A stretch of 26,164 nucleotides of DNA, taken from contig CAZEOK010000036.1 of assembly GCA_964513745.1 (NCBI GenBank), positions 1-26,164 on the forward strand, read 5' to 3'. Position 1 is the stretch's first letter. Every line of letters starts with the position of its first letter. Source of the stretch: DATDCY01 sp964513745. GTDB taxonomy: Bacteria; JAUVQV01; DATDCY01. Position numbers and translations under genes: made by a program. Of this stretch, positions 7,331 to 13,576 are shown piece by piece. The notes beneath the pieces are model-generated. The model was not told where the DNA came from. It saw only the letters and a program-made list of their open reading frames with translations, and did not search any database.

Positions 7331-8395
7331 ATGAGGTCCCCCATCGCCACCCCGGACCCCAGCAGGGGTGGACCGTCGCGTTGGTCCCCTGTCATCGGGA
7401 TGGTCTGCGCCGGCTTGTTGTTCGTCGCGGCGGGTGGAAATGTCTGCCGTGCCCACGGCGGGCCGCCGCTGCGGTTGGGGCTGACCGTGGATCCCGCTGT
7501 TTCCGCCGTGGCGCGGCTTGCCCTGGTACACCTTCGCGAGGGGGTCGGTTTCGCGGTCGACTGGCGCGAGTTCCCCGACGAGGCCGCGCTGCGGGCCGCA
7601 TTCGCCGCCGGCAGGATCGACATCGCCGTCGGCCTGACGCAGGTCGAGCCGGCCGCCCCCGCGTCTGCGGTTGCCGCGGATTGCTCGCGCGAGATGCTCG
7701 CTGCGCTGGGCGATAAGCTGCGCCGGCGCTGGGGAGGCGAGGTGTTTCTGCTCGGGTTCCCCGTCGGCCCGGCAGCCTGTGGGCGGCCGGCGCTGATCGT
7801 TGCCCGCGCCGTGCTGGAGGACCTGCGCTTCGGCATCCTCGGGAAGGAGGCCGGGAGGATCGCCGGCTTCGTCACGCGGGATGACGTGGCCGCGGTTCGG
7901 GCCGCCGCCGAGCGCAGTGGCGAGCGAGCCGCCACGGCCGCCGCGCGAGCAGTGCCGTCGAGGCCGAAACGCTCGCGGGTCTCGGCGCCGGCGAGCTCTA
8001 CGGCGGCTTCGTGCCGGCGCAGTGGGCGGCGCGGTTCGCGCTGGCCGCGCCGCCGAACCGGCGCACCTTCGCCGAAGCGCAGATCCGCGATGCCGGCGAG
8101 TTGCGCGCGGTCGCCGCCGCCGCGCACGCGGGCGGCGCGGAGTTCTTTCTCACGGTCAACAGCCCGTTCTACGCTCGGGAGCAGTATCCGGCGTTGCTGG
8201 CGCTGGCCGGGGAGGCGCTCGCCGCGGGGACCGACGCCTTCATCGCCGCCGATCCGGGTTTCATCATCGAGGCGAGGTCGCGCTGGCCGGGCGTGCGCAT
8301 CCACCTCTCGACTCTCGCCGACGCTGCCAACCACGGTGCGGTGGCATTCTGGAGGCGCCTCGGCGTCGAGCGGATCACGCTGCCGCGGCACCTGA
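7331..8395 (+). CDS. Periplasmic substrate-binding-like protein, C-terminus disrupted
   Basis: The N-terminus looks like a signal peptide (RWSPVIGMVCAGLLFVAAGG, then CRAHGG). It is followed by a periplasmic-binding-protein lobe: PPLRLGLTVDPAVSAVARL, then FPDEAALRAAFAAGRIDIAV, EMLAALGDKLRRRWGGEVFLL, RPALIVARAVLEDLRFGILG and IAGFVTRDDVAAVRAAAER. The order is consistent with an ABC-type or OpuAC-like solute-binding fold, but the ligand is not recognisable. Family-like sequence ends near residue 205 (about 7946). The rest of the frame is Arg/Ser/Pro-rich shadow of the U32 gene read in another frame, so the natural stop has probably been lost by a deletion or frameshift. ATG 7331 directly follows the terminator T-run; ATG 7400 is an alternative inside the signal sequence. 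Confidence 0.55.
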   Translation: MRSPIATPDPSRGGPSRWSPVIGMVCAGLLFVAAGGNVCRAHGGPPLRLGLTVDPAVSAVARLALVHLREGVGFAVDWREFPDEAALRAAFAAGRIDIAVGLTQVEPAAPASAVAADCSREMLAALGDKLRRRWGGEVFLLGFPVGPAACGRPALIVARAVLEDLRFGILGKEAGRIAGFVTRDDVAAVRAAAERSGERAATAAARAVPSRPKRSRVSAPASSTAASCRRSGRRGSRWPRRRTGAPSPKRRSAMPASCARSPPPRTRAARSSFSRSTARSTLGSSIRRCWRWPGRRSPRGPTPSSPPIRVSSSRRGRAGRACASTSRLSPTLPTTVRWHSGGASASSGSRCRGT

Positions 8396-8967
8396 CGCTT
8401 GCGGCGACGGAGGCGGTCATCACCGCCAGCCCCAAAATGCGTTTCGACGCCTTCGTGCTGTACGGCCAGTGCCCGAACGACGAAGGCCAGTGCACGTTCT
8501 CGCACGATCACCCTGCGCGCACCTGGCCTTGCGTGCAGCGCTATGCCATCGAGCCGCTGGTCGATTCGGAGCCTGCGCGCCGGGCGGCTGCCTGCCAGGC
8601 CGGCTGGGGCGGGCTCGCCCGCGCCGACGCCTGCGGCCTCTGCGCGCTGTGGGATCTGGCGCGCCTCGGGGTGGAGGCGGTGAAGATCGTCGGCCGGGGG
8701 ACGTCGACCGGGCGCAAGGCGTGGGCGGTGCGCACCGTCGGGGAGCTGCTCGGCCTCATCGCTGCCGGCATCGGGCGTGACGAGTTTCTCGCGGCGGCGC
8801 TCGATCGCTCGCGCGGGCGATTTGGGCACCGGTGCGATCCGCATCTCTGCTACTTCCCCGAACTGATCCCGGAAGCTCCCGGGTCCGCGGCAGTGCGACG
8901 AGGACCGCCCCTCGCCCCCGCCGCGCGGCCGGGCGGGGAAGGACTCGCTCCCGGGCTGGCGGATTGA
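8011..8967 (+). CDS. U32 family (UbiU-like) iron-sulfur protein
   Basis: The family is the U32 'peptidase' group, which includes UbiU, TrhP and RlhA. Evidence includes NRRTFAEAQIRDAGELRAV, FFLTVNSPFYAREQYPALL, GTDAFIAADPGFIIEARSRW, VRIHLSTLADAANHGAVAFW and VEAVKIVGRG. Counting from GTG 8011, cysteines lie at 154, 161 and 174 (C-x6-C-x12-C), at 208/211, and at 275/280. UbiU ligates a 4Fe-4S cluster with a C-x6-C-x16-C-x38-C pattern, so cluster binding is likely. GTG 8011 is the first start in frame, but clearly homologous sequence (VEAETLAGLGAGELYGGFVPAQW) begins near 7957 with no start codon before it. The N-terminus is therefore broken or joined to the previous gene. A UbiV-like partner starts 2 bp after the stop. 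Confidence 0.75.
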   Translation: MPAQWAARFALAAPPNRRTFAEAQIRDAGELRAVAAAAHAGGAEFFLTVNSPFYAREQYPALLALAGEALAAGTDAFIAADPGFIIEARSRWPGVRIHLSTLADAANHGAVAFWRRLGVERITLPRHLTLAATEAVITASPKMRFDAFVLYGQCPNDEGQCTFSHDHPARTWPCVQRYAIEPLVDSEPARRAAACQAGWGGLARADACGLCALWDLARLGVEAVKIVGRGTSTGRKAWAVRTVGELLGLIAAGIGRDEFLAAALDRSRGRFGHRCDPHLCYFPELIPEAPGSAAVRRGPPLAPAARPGGEGLAPGLAD

Positions 8968-8969
8968 GC

Positions 8970-9878
8970 ATGGAGCGGGCCGTGTTCGTTCCCGACCTCG
9001 ACCGGCTTCCCGCGCCGGGTGAGGTCTGCGACCGTCTCTATCTCGGCAGCGAATTCTGCGCCTGGCGGATGCCCGGCGAGCAGGAGCTGCGCGCCGCGCT
9101 CGCGGTTGCGAAGCGCAGCGTGATGGGCTTCTCGCTGGTGACTCCCTTTCTCGACGAGCCCGGCCTGACCCGTGCGCTGTCGCTCGTGCGCGCGCTGCCG
9201 GACGACCCAACGATCGAGGTCATCGCAAACGACCTCGGCCTGATCGAGGCGCTGCGCGCTGCCGGGTGGCGGGGCAGCCTGGTCGCCGGCCGGTTGCTCT
9301 CGCGCCAGCGCCGGGGTCCCGGATTCCAGTCGTTCGGCGACATCCCTCCCCAGGCCTCTGCTGCGCTGCGGGGTTCGGCGCTCGACGCGCCGGCATTCGT
9401 CGAACTGCTCCGCTCGGGTTACGGCGTGAAGCGTTTCGAACTCGACGACCTGGTTCAAGGTGTTTCCGTCCCCGCTCTGCCCGCGGACGTGAGCCTCTCT
9501 CTCTACCGGCCGTATCTGCTCGTCACCGCGACGCGCAACTGCCCGTGGATCTTCAACGGCCGCACCTGGGACCGCGGTCACGGTTGTGCCCGCTCCTGCC
9601 GCGGCCGGACGCTTCGCTTGATGTCGGGTGCTGAAAAGGCCCCGTCTGCTGCTGAGGAATCTACACGGAATGAGCATGGGGAGGGCGGAGGGGTGGCGCG
9701 GAGGGGAGGTCCGCAGCGTCAGGACCCCGTAGCCCAGCACGGATCCGTTCCCTTCCACGGGAAAGGGGCGCACGCGCTGCTGCTCGGCGGCTGCGCCCAG
9801 TTCCTCGAGCATCGGCATGAGGCCCCGCCCCCGGCGGGCATCGACAGAATCGTCTGGCAACCGGAGATACCGGCGTGA
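8970..9878 (+). CDS. U32 family (UbiV-like) iron-sulfur protein with unusual C-terminal segment
   Basis: The 302-residue protein starts at ATG 8970, 2 bp after the UbiU-like gene. U32 signatures include DRLYLGSEFCAWRMPGEQEL, TIEVIANDLGLIEALRAAGW (the ND-G motif) and FELDDL. Cys30 with Cys191, Cys206 and Cys210 (C-x14-C-x3-C) closely mirrors the E. coli UbiV cluster ligands (one Cys near 40, then C-x12-C-x3-C). UbiU and UbiV act as a heterodimer in O2-independent ubiquinone hydroxylation; whether this pair does so is unknown. After residue 219 about 40 residues (about 9627-9745) are low complexity (EKAPSAAEESTRNEHGEGGG) before family-like sequence resumes at HALLLGGCAQFLEHRHE. The segment begins with a repeat-like GTGCTGAAAAGG, suggesting an in-frame insertion. 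The stop overlaps the permease start (TGATG). Confidence 0.72.
   Translation: MERAVFVPDLDRLPAPGEVCDRLYLGSEFCAWRMPGEQELRAALAVAKRSVMGFSLVTPFLDEPGLTRALSLVRALPDDPTIEVIANDLGLIEALRAAGWRGSLVAGRLLSRQRRGPGFQSFGDIPPQASAALRGSALDAPAFVELLRSGYGVKRFELDDLVQGVSVPALPADVSLSLYRPYLLVTATRNCPWIFNGRTWDRGHGCARSCRGRTLRLMSGAEKAPSAAEESTRNEHGEGGGVARRGGPQRQDPVAQHGSVPFHGKGAHALLLGGCAQFLEHRHEAPPPAGIDRIVWQPEIPA
9628..9640 (+). repeat. Possible degenerate copy of the CTGCTGAAAAAGG repeat
   Basis: GTGCTGAAAAGGC resembles CTGCTGAAAAAGGC of the element at 10802-10879, and both are followed closely by TCTGC. The copy lies at the start of the low-complexity segment of the UbiV-like gene. The match is short and includes a one-base gap. 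Confidence 0.3.
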
Positions 9879-10813
9879 TGGACCTCGACTGGTCGCGCTT
9901 CTGGCTCGTCCTGCTGGACGAAGCCCGACGCATGTGGTGGGTCTTCGGCCTCGGCGTGCTCGTCGCCGCGTTCATCAAGACCTTCAAGTGGGACAAGAAG
10001 ATCCGCAAGCGCCTCCAGGGGCGCACGCACGGCGCGATCCTTTTCGCCACCGGCGTCGGCCTCGTCTCGCCGCTCTGCTCCTGCGGCGTCGTGCCGCTGG
10101 TGATATCGCTGATCTTCGGCGGCGTCCCGCTCGCGCCGGTCTTTGCGCTGCTGATCACCTCGCCGCTGATGAGCCCCGACGCGTTCGTGATCACGCTCGG
10201 TGTCCTCGGGCCGGCCCTGGCGTGGGGCAAACTCGCGAGCGCGCTCTTCGCTGGCGTCGCCGGGGGCTACGCCGTTGTCGCGCTGCAGCGTCTCGGCTGG
10301 ATCCGGGAGGAGGGGCTTCTTGGCCGCGAGAGGCCGGACATCCGCGAGAAGTGCCTGGACGACGCGGCGCTCGACGACCCCCGCCGCGGGCTCGCGGTGC
10401 CCGAGCGCCGGCTCTGGTACTTCGGACTGATGCTCAAGGACATGACCTGGATCATCGGGAGATTCCTCGTGCCGGCGATCGTGCTCGAGGCGGCGATCGT
10501 CGCGTTCGTGCCGCTCGGGTGGATGAAGGCCCTCGCAAGCGCGCCCGGCCCGGTCGCGGTGATCGTCGGGGCGGTCGCCGGGATCCCCGTGCCGCTGCCG
10601 CAGATCGCCGCGGTGCCGCTCGTGGCGGGGTTGCAGCACCTGGGTCTCGGTGCGGGGGGGGCGATGGCGCTGCTGGTTTCGGGCCCGGTGACGAGCGTCC
10701 CGGCGCTCGCGCTGCTCGCGTCGGTCTTCCAGCGCCCGGTGCTCGTCCTCTACGTCGCTACCGGCTTCATCACGGCGCTGCTGGCGGGTTTCACGCTTCT
10801 CGCAGGCTGCTGA
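9878..10813 (+). CDS. Permease of the DUF318/ArsP-like family
   Basis: The 311-residue protein has about eight transmembrane helices. It carries the family-defining SPLCSCGVVPL motif near residue 65, followed by FGGVPLAPVFALLITSPLMSPD. The second half repeats this topology (GIPVPLPQIAAVPLVAGL, LLVSGPVTSVPALALL), as in DUF318/SO_0444-type permeases and ArsP organoarsenical exporters. A central cytoplasmic loop (about residues 140-185) is charged. The likely role is efflux of a metal, metalloid or small thiol-reactive compound; the substrate is not determined. ATG 9878 shares its A with the TGA of the UbiV-like gene, so the two are translationally coupled. The last three residues and the stop (Ala-Gly-Cys-TGA) are encoded by the inverted-repeat element that begins at 10802. 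Confidence 0.82.
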   Translation: MDLDWSRFWLVLLDEARRMWWVFGLGVLVAAFIKTFKWDKKIRKRLQGRTHGAILFATGVGLVSPLCSCGVVPLVISLIFGGVPLAPVFALLITSPLMSPDAFVITLGVLGPALAWGKLASALFAGVAGGYAVVALQRLGWIREEGLLGRERPDIREKCLDDAALDDPRRGLAVPERRLWYFGLMLKDMTWIIGRFLVPAIVLEAAIVAFVPLGWMKALASAPGPVAVIVGAVAGIPVPLPQIAAVPLVAGLQHLGLGAGGAMALLVSGPVTSVPALALLASVFQRPVLVLYVATGFITALLAGFTLLAGC

Positions 10814-10879
10814 AAAAGGCACATCTGCAGCTGGACCTTTTTGATCAGCCTGCCCGTTTCGAGTTTTTCAGCAACCTGC
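10802..10879. repeat. 78-bp three-armed inverted-repeat element
   Basis: Arm 1 is GCAGGCTGCTGAAAAAGG (10802-10819). Arm 2 is CCTTTTTGATCAGCCTGC (10836-10853), its reverse complement at 16/18 positions. Arm 3 is TTTTTCAGCAACCTGC (10864-10879), the reverse complement of arm 1 at 15/16. Such CAGGCTGCTGAAAAA palindromes resemble dispersed repeats that I recall from deltaproteobacterial genomes. The element supplies the stop codon of the permease. The arm1-arm2 hairpin, with internal T-runs, could also stop transcription. Confidence 0.75.
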
Positions 10880-10948
10880 TAGTGCTGGGATAGCTGATCT
10901 CGCGGTTGCTGCCGCGCAAAACATCTGGTTCCGGCCGCTCCAAAAGCA

Positions 10949-10954
10949 TACAAT
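10949..10954 (+). promoter_or_regulatory. Possible -10 box upstream of the carbamoyltransferase
   Basis: TACAAT (5/6 to consensus) lies 24 bp before ATG 10979, inside an AT-richer stretch. No convincing -35 is seen 16-18 bp upstream. An AAGGAGG (10968-10974) lies 4 bp before the ATG and fixes the start. Confidence 0.35.
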
Positions 10955-10978
10955 GAATTTTTGAGGCAAGGAGGCATC

Positions 10979-12796
10979 ATGGAAAGCGCATCAGGTCAGG
11001 CGAAGGCGGGTTTTCATCGCGACCCGCCGGAATGGACGTCGATCACGCCGGCCATTCCCCGCTCCGTGACCGGCGGGGGAGCCGTTCTCGGGATCATGGG
11101 GTGCCCGCATTCGCACGATGCCGCCGCCGCCCTCGTGTGCGAAGGCCGGATCGTCGCCGCCGTGGAGGAGGAGCGTTTCCGGCACATCAAGCACGTCGGG
11201 GCGTACCCGTTTTTCTCGATCGACGCCTGTCTGCGCCGGGCCGGGCTGTCTTTTGGAGAGATCGACCGGATCGTCTTCGGGATCATTCCCGACCGCTTCA
11301 AAAGGACCATCCTCGACGAGCCTCTGGCGCGGGAGCAGGTCTCGCCTGCCGCGGTCGAGTCGCGGACCCGTCTGGTGGAGAGCTTCAAAGGTGTCGTCCC
11401 GGCACTTCAAGCCCATTACGGCGTCTCGTGCGCCGAAAAATTTCACTGGATCAACCACCACACGGCACATGCCGCCAGCGCTTACTTCGCCTCGGGGTTC
11501 GAGGAGTCCGTCGTCCTGTCGGTCGACGGCAGCGGCGACCGGGAGTGCGCGGCGCTCTTTCGCGGGCGCGGCGGGGACCTGTCGCTCGAGCACTCGTTCC
11601 TGGACTACCCGGAATCGCTGGGGCGGTTCTACGACATGGTCACCCGTTTTGTCATCGGGATGCCGCAGCACGGCCTGGTGCTGGACGCGGGGAAGTTGAT
11701 GGGGCTTGCCGGCTATGGCAAGGCCGACCCCGAGTACTTCTCTGGTCTGGTCGAAATCGACGACGGCGACGATTACCGCCCGGTGCGCTTCGACATGTCC
11801 TACTTCAGCGTCCATTCGGGCGAGTACCCGTTCTCCCGGAAGTGGCGCGAGCGGTTCGGCGCGCCGCGAAGCAGGAACGGGAACTTCGAGGCGCACCACT
11901 TCGCGATGGCCGCCTCGGCTCAGGCGGTGCTCGAGAGGGCAATGGTGGCGATGGTCCGAGCGGCAAAGCGCCTGTTCCCGAACGTCGAGAACCTCTGTCT
12001 GTCGGGGGGGACGACCCTGAACGTCTGCGCCAACCGGCGGATCCACGACGACGGGCGGTTCGAGCGGCTGTTCATCGCCCCGGCGGCCAACGACGCCGGG
12101 ACGGCGCTGGGGGCCGCTCTTTACGGCCACGCGCTGGCGACCGGGTGTCGGCGGCACGAGTACTCGGTCTACAGCGGCCCGGACATTGCCGTTGATTTCG
12201 ACATCGAGGGTATCTTGCGCTCCTTCGGCGGGCGGATCGCCTACGAGAAGCTGCCCGAAGCCGAACTCTGCGAACGGGTGGCGGACCGGCTCGCGCGCAA
12301 CCAGATCGTCGGCTGGGCCCAGGGGTGCATGGAATTCGGCCCGCGGGCGTTGGGGAACCGGAGCCTGCTGACCAATCCGGGCAACCCGCTGTCCAAGGAC
12401 ATCATGAACGCCAAGGCGAAGAAGCGGGAGCACTATCGCCCCTACGCGCCGTCGGTGTTGCAGGAGGAGTGCTCGCGGTGGTTCGACATCGACGCCAGTC
12501 CCCACATGCTCCTCGAGGCGCGGCTGCTGCCAGGGCGCCGGGGGACGCTGCCGGGCATCACCCACGTCGACGGGACCACGCGCCCGCAGACGGTGACGGA
12601 GCAGGACAATCCCCGCTACCATCGACTGCTGCGGGAGTTTCACCAGAGGACCGGACTGCCCGCCCTCCTGAACACCTCGCTCAACGGCCACGGCGAGACC
12701 ATCGTCAACAGCCCGCTGGACGCGGTGCTGTTTCTGCTGGGATCGGAGATCGACGCGATCGCGGTCGGCGACTTCCTGGTCACGCGCGCCGGGTAG
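10979..12796 (+). CDS. Carbamoyltransferase, NodU/CmcH family
   Basis: The 605-residue protein starts at ATG 10979 behind AAGGAGG. The N-terminal Kae1/ASKHA-like domain has GIMGCPHSHDAAAALV (residues 38-53), EEERFRHIKH, the metal-binding HHTAHAASAYF (160-170) and SVDGSGD. The middle has LCLSGGTTLNVCANRRI and APAANDAGTALGAAL. The C-terminal domain carries WAQGCMEFGPRALGNRS, KAKKREHYRPYAPSV and LNTSLNGHGE. This is the complete NodU/TobZ layout at typical length. Members transfer carbamoyl from carbamoyl phosphate and ATP to a hydroxyl of a sugar or antibiotic. Here the neighbours point to carbamoylation of a surface-glycan sugar in the cytoplasm. A GtrA gene follows after 3 bp, so they are probably co-transcribed, convergent to the main glycan operon. 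Confidence 0.93.
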   Translation: MESASGQAKAGFHRDPPEWTSITPAIPRSVTGGGAVLGIMGCPHSHDAAAALVCEGRIVAAVEEERFRHIKHVGAYPFFSIDACLRRAGLSFGEIDRIVFGIIPDRFKRTILDEPLAREQVSPAAVESRTRLVESFKGVVPALQAHYGVSCAEKFHWINHHTAHAASAYFASGFEESVVLSVDGSGDRECAALFRGRGGDLSLEHSFLDYPESLGRFYDMVTRFVIGMPQHGLVLDAGKLMGLAGYGKADPEYFSGLVEIDDGDDYRPVRFDMSYFSVHSGEYPFSRKWRERFGAPRSRNGNFEAHHFAMAASAQAVLERAMVAMVRAAKRLFPNVENLCLSGGTTLNVCANRRIHDDGRFERLFIAPAANDAGTALGAALYGHALATGCRRHEYSVYSGPDIAVDFDIEGILRSFGGRIAYEKLPEAELCERVADRLARNQIVGWAQGCMEFGPRALGNRSLLTNPGNPLSKDIMNAKAKKREHYRPYAPSVLQEECSRWFDIDASPHMLLEARLLPGRRGTLPGITHVDGTTRPQTVTEQDNPRYHRLLREFHQRTGLPALLNTSLNGHGETIVNSPLDAVLFLLGSEIDAIAVGDFLVTRAG

Positions 12797-12799
12797 TCC

Positions 12800-13180
12800 G
12801 TGGTGTGGAGCTTGGTGTCGCGCCCCTTTGCGAAATTCGTCCTCGTCGGCGTCCTGAACACCGCCTTCGCCTACCTGCTTTTCGCGCTGCTGATCTTTGT
12901 CGGCTTGCACTATGTGGTCGCGACGACCGTCGGGACGATCCTCTCCATCCTCTTCAACTTCAAGTCCACGGGCCGGCTGGTCTTCGGAAGTCGCGACAAC
13001 CGTCTGGTCTTCAGGTTCTTCGCGGTCTACGGGGTCAACTACCTCTTCGGCGTCGCCGGGCTGTGGGCTTTCAACGCCGCCGGCGTCAACATGTACCTGG
13101 CGGGCGCGCTGATGTTGCCGCCGGCAGCGGTGGTCGCCTATCTGATGCAGCGCACGTTCGTCTTCCGGACCGCGAGGTAG
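12800..13180 (+). CDS. GtrA-family membrane protein (lipid-linked sugar flippase)
   Basis: The 126-residue protein has four hydrophobic helices: FAKFVLVGVLNTAFAYLLF, YVVATTVGTILSILFNFK, FFAVYGVNYLFGVAGL and LAGALMLPPAAVVAYLMQR. It carries the GtrA hallmarks FVLVGVLNT at the start, FNFKSTGRLVF in the second loop and a basic end after RTFVF. GtrA proteins flip bactoprenol-linked glucose or another sugar across the inner membrane and work with GtrB-type GT2 enzymes. A GtrB-like GT2 with C-terminal membrane helices is encoded at 17431-18405 on the other strand. GTG 12800 is the first start; GTG 12803 is an alternative. Confidence 0.88.
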   Translation: MVWSLVSRPFAKFVLVGVLNTAFAYLLFALLIFVGLHYVVATTVGTILSILFNFKSTGRLVFGSRDNRLVFRFFAVYGVNYLFGVAGLWAFNAAGVNMYLAGALMLPPAAVVAYLMQRTFVFRTAR

Positions 13181-13193
13181 CGAGGACGGCCTG

Positions 13194-13204
13194 TCAGCAG
13201 CCTG
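13194..13204. repeat. Solo repeat arm TCAGCAGCCTG
   Basis: TCAGCAGCCTG is the exact reverse complement of CAGGCTGCTGA in arm 1 of the element at 10802-10879. It fills the 24-bp gap between the convergent GtrA and HAD genes, directly next to the HAD stop. The orientation is opposite to arm 1, so the two bracket the carbamoyltransferase-GtrA pair. Confidence 0.45.
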
Positions 13205-13576
13205 TTAACCGGACCGCTCGCGCTCGCTCGGGAACGGGGGGAAGATGGCAGCGGAGGCGGTAGGGTCGAGACGCCCGAGGCAGGCCAGTCTGAAGCCGGT
13301 GACGTGGACCGCCTTGTCGTCCACGTAAACGTCGGCGGGAGGTTTGCCCAGGTAGAGGAAATCGTGCTCCACCCCCCACTCGACGAGCTGCCGCTCGGTC
13401 GTCGCGCGCCAGTCGATGCCCGTCCCGGACCCCCGGGCGGTGTAGATGATCACATGGTGGCCTTCCCGGTGCAGGCGGTTGACCTCGGCCACCATCTCGG
13501 GGAACGGGACCGCCCTCGCGTAATCCCCCTGCGTATCCGTGCAGAGCGTGCCGTCCAGGTCGAAGCAGTAGGTCAC
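13205..13576 (-). CDS. Small HAD-superfamily phosphatase of polysaccharide synthesis
   Basis: The 123-residue protein starts at GTG 13576, overlapping the NeuB stop by 4 bp (GTGA). HAD motif I is FDLDGTLCTD with Asp6 and Asp8. Motif II is the IIYTARGSGTG stretch. Motif III/IV is the LGKPPADVYVDDKAVH region, with Lys and two Asp. Length and sequence fit the small capless HAD enzymes found in capsule and LPS clusters, which dephosphorylate sugar phosphates. Following a NeuB-type synthase, it may act on a 9-phosphate product as NeuB/KdsC-type pathways require, but this is inference. It is the last gene of the minus-strand operon. Confidence 0.82.
   Translation of the reverse strand: MTYCFDLDGTLCTDTQGDYARAVPFPEMVAEVNRLHREGHHVIIYTARGSGTGIDWRATTERQLVEWGVEHDFLYLGKPPADVYVDDKAVHVTGFRLACLGRLDPTASAAIFPPFPSERERSG

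Noticed and set aside
7199..7334. Alternative ATG at 7200 overlapping the peptide, reading into the terminator
   Set aside because: It starts inside the Shine-Dalgarno sequence and its frame is translated through the terminator stem; the 7207 frame has ideal SD spacing.
7400..7450. Lipoprotein signal (lipobox) in the binding-protein-like ORF
   Set aside because: The cysteines near the hydrophobic run (MVCAG, GNVCRA) do not fit L-(A/S/T)-(G/A)-C.
7057..9210. 717-codon minus-strand open frame
   Set aside because: It is Arg/Ala/Pro-rich, crosses the peptide unit, the terminator and two recognisable plus-strand genes, and has no domain signature.
13181..13204. Bidirectional terminator between GtrA and the HAD gene
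   Set aside because: The 24-bp gap has no stable stem with a T-run; it is better explained as a solo repeat arm.
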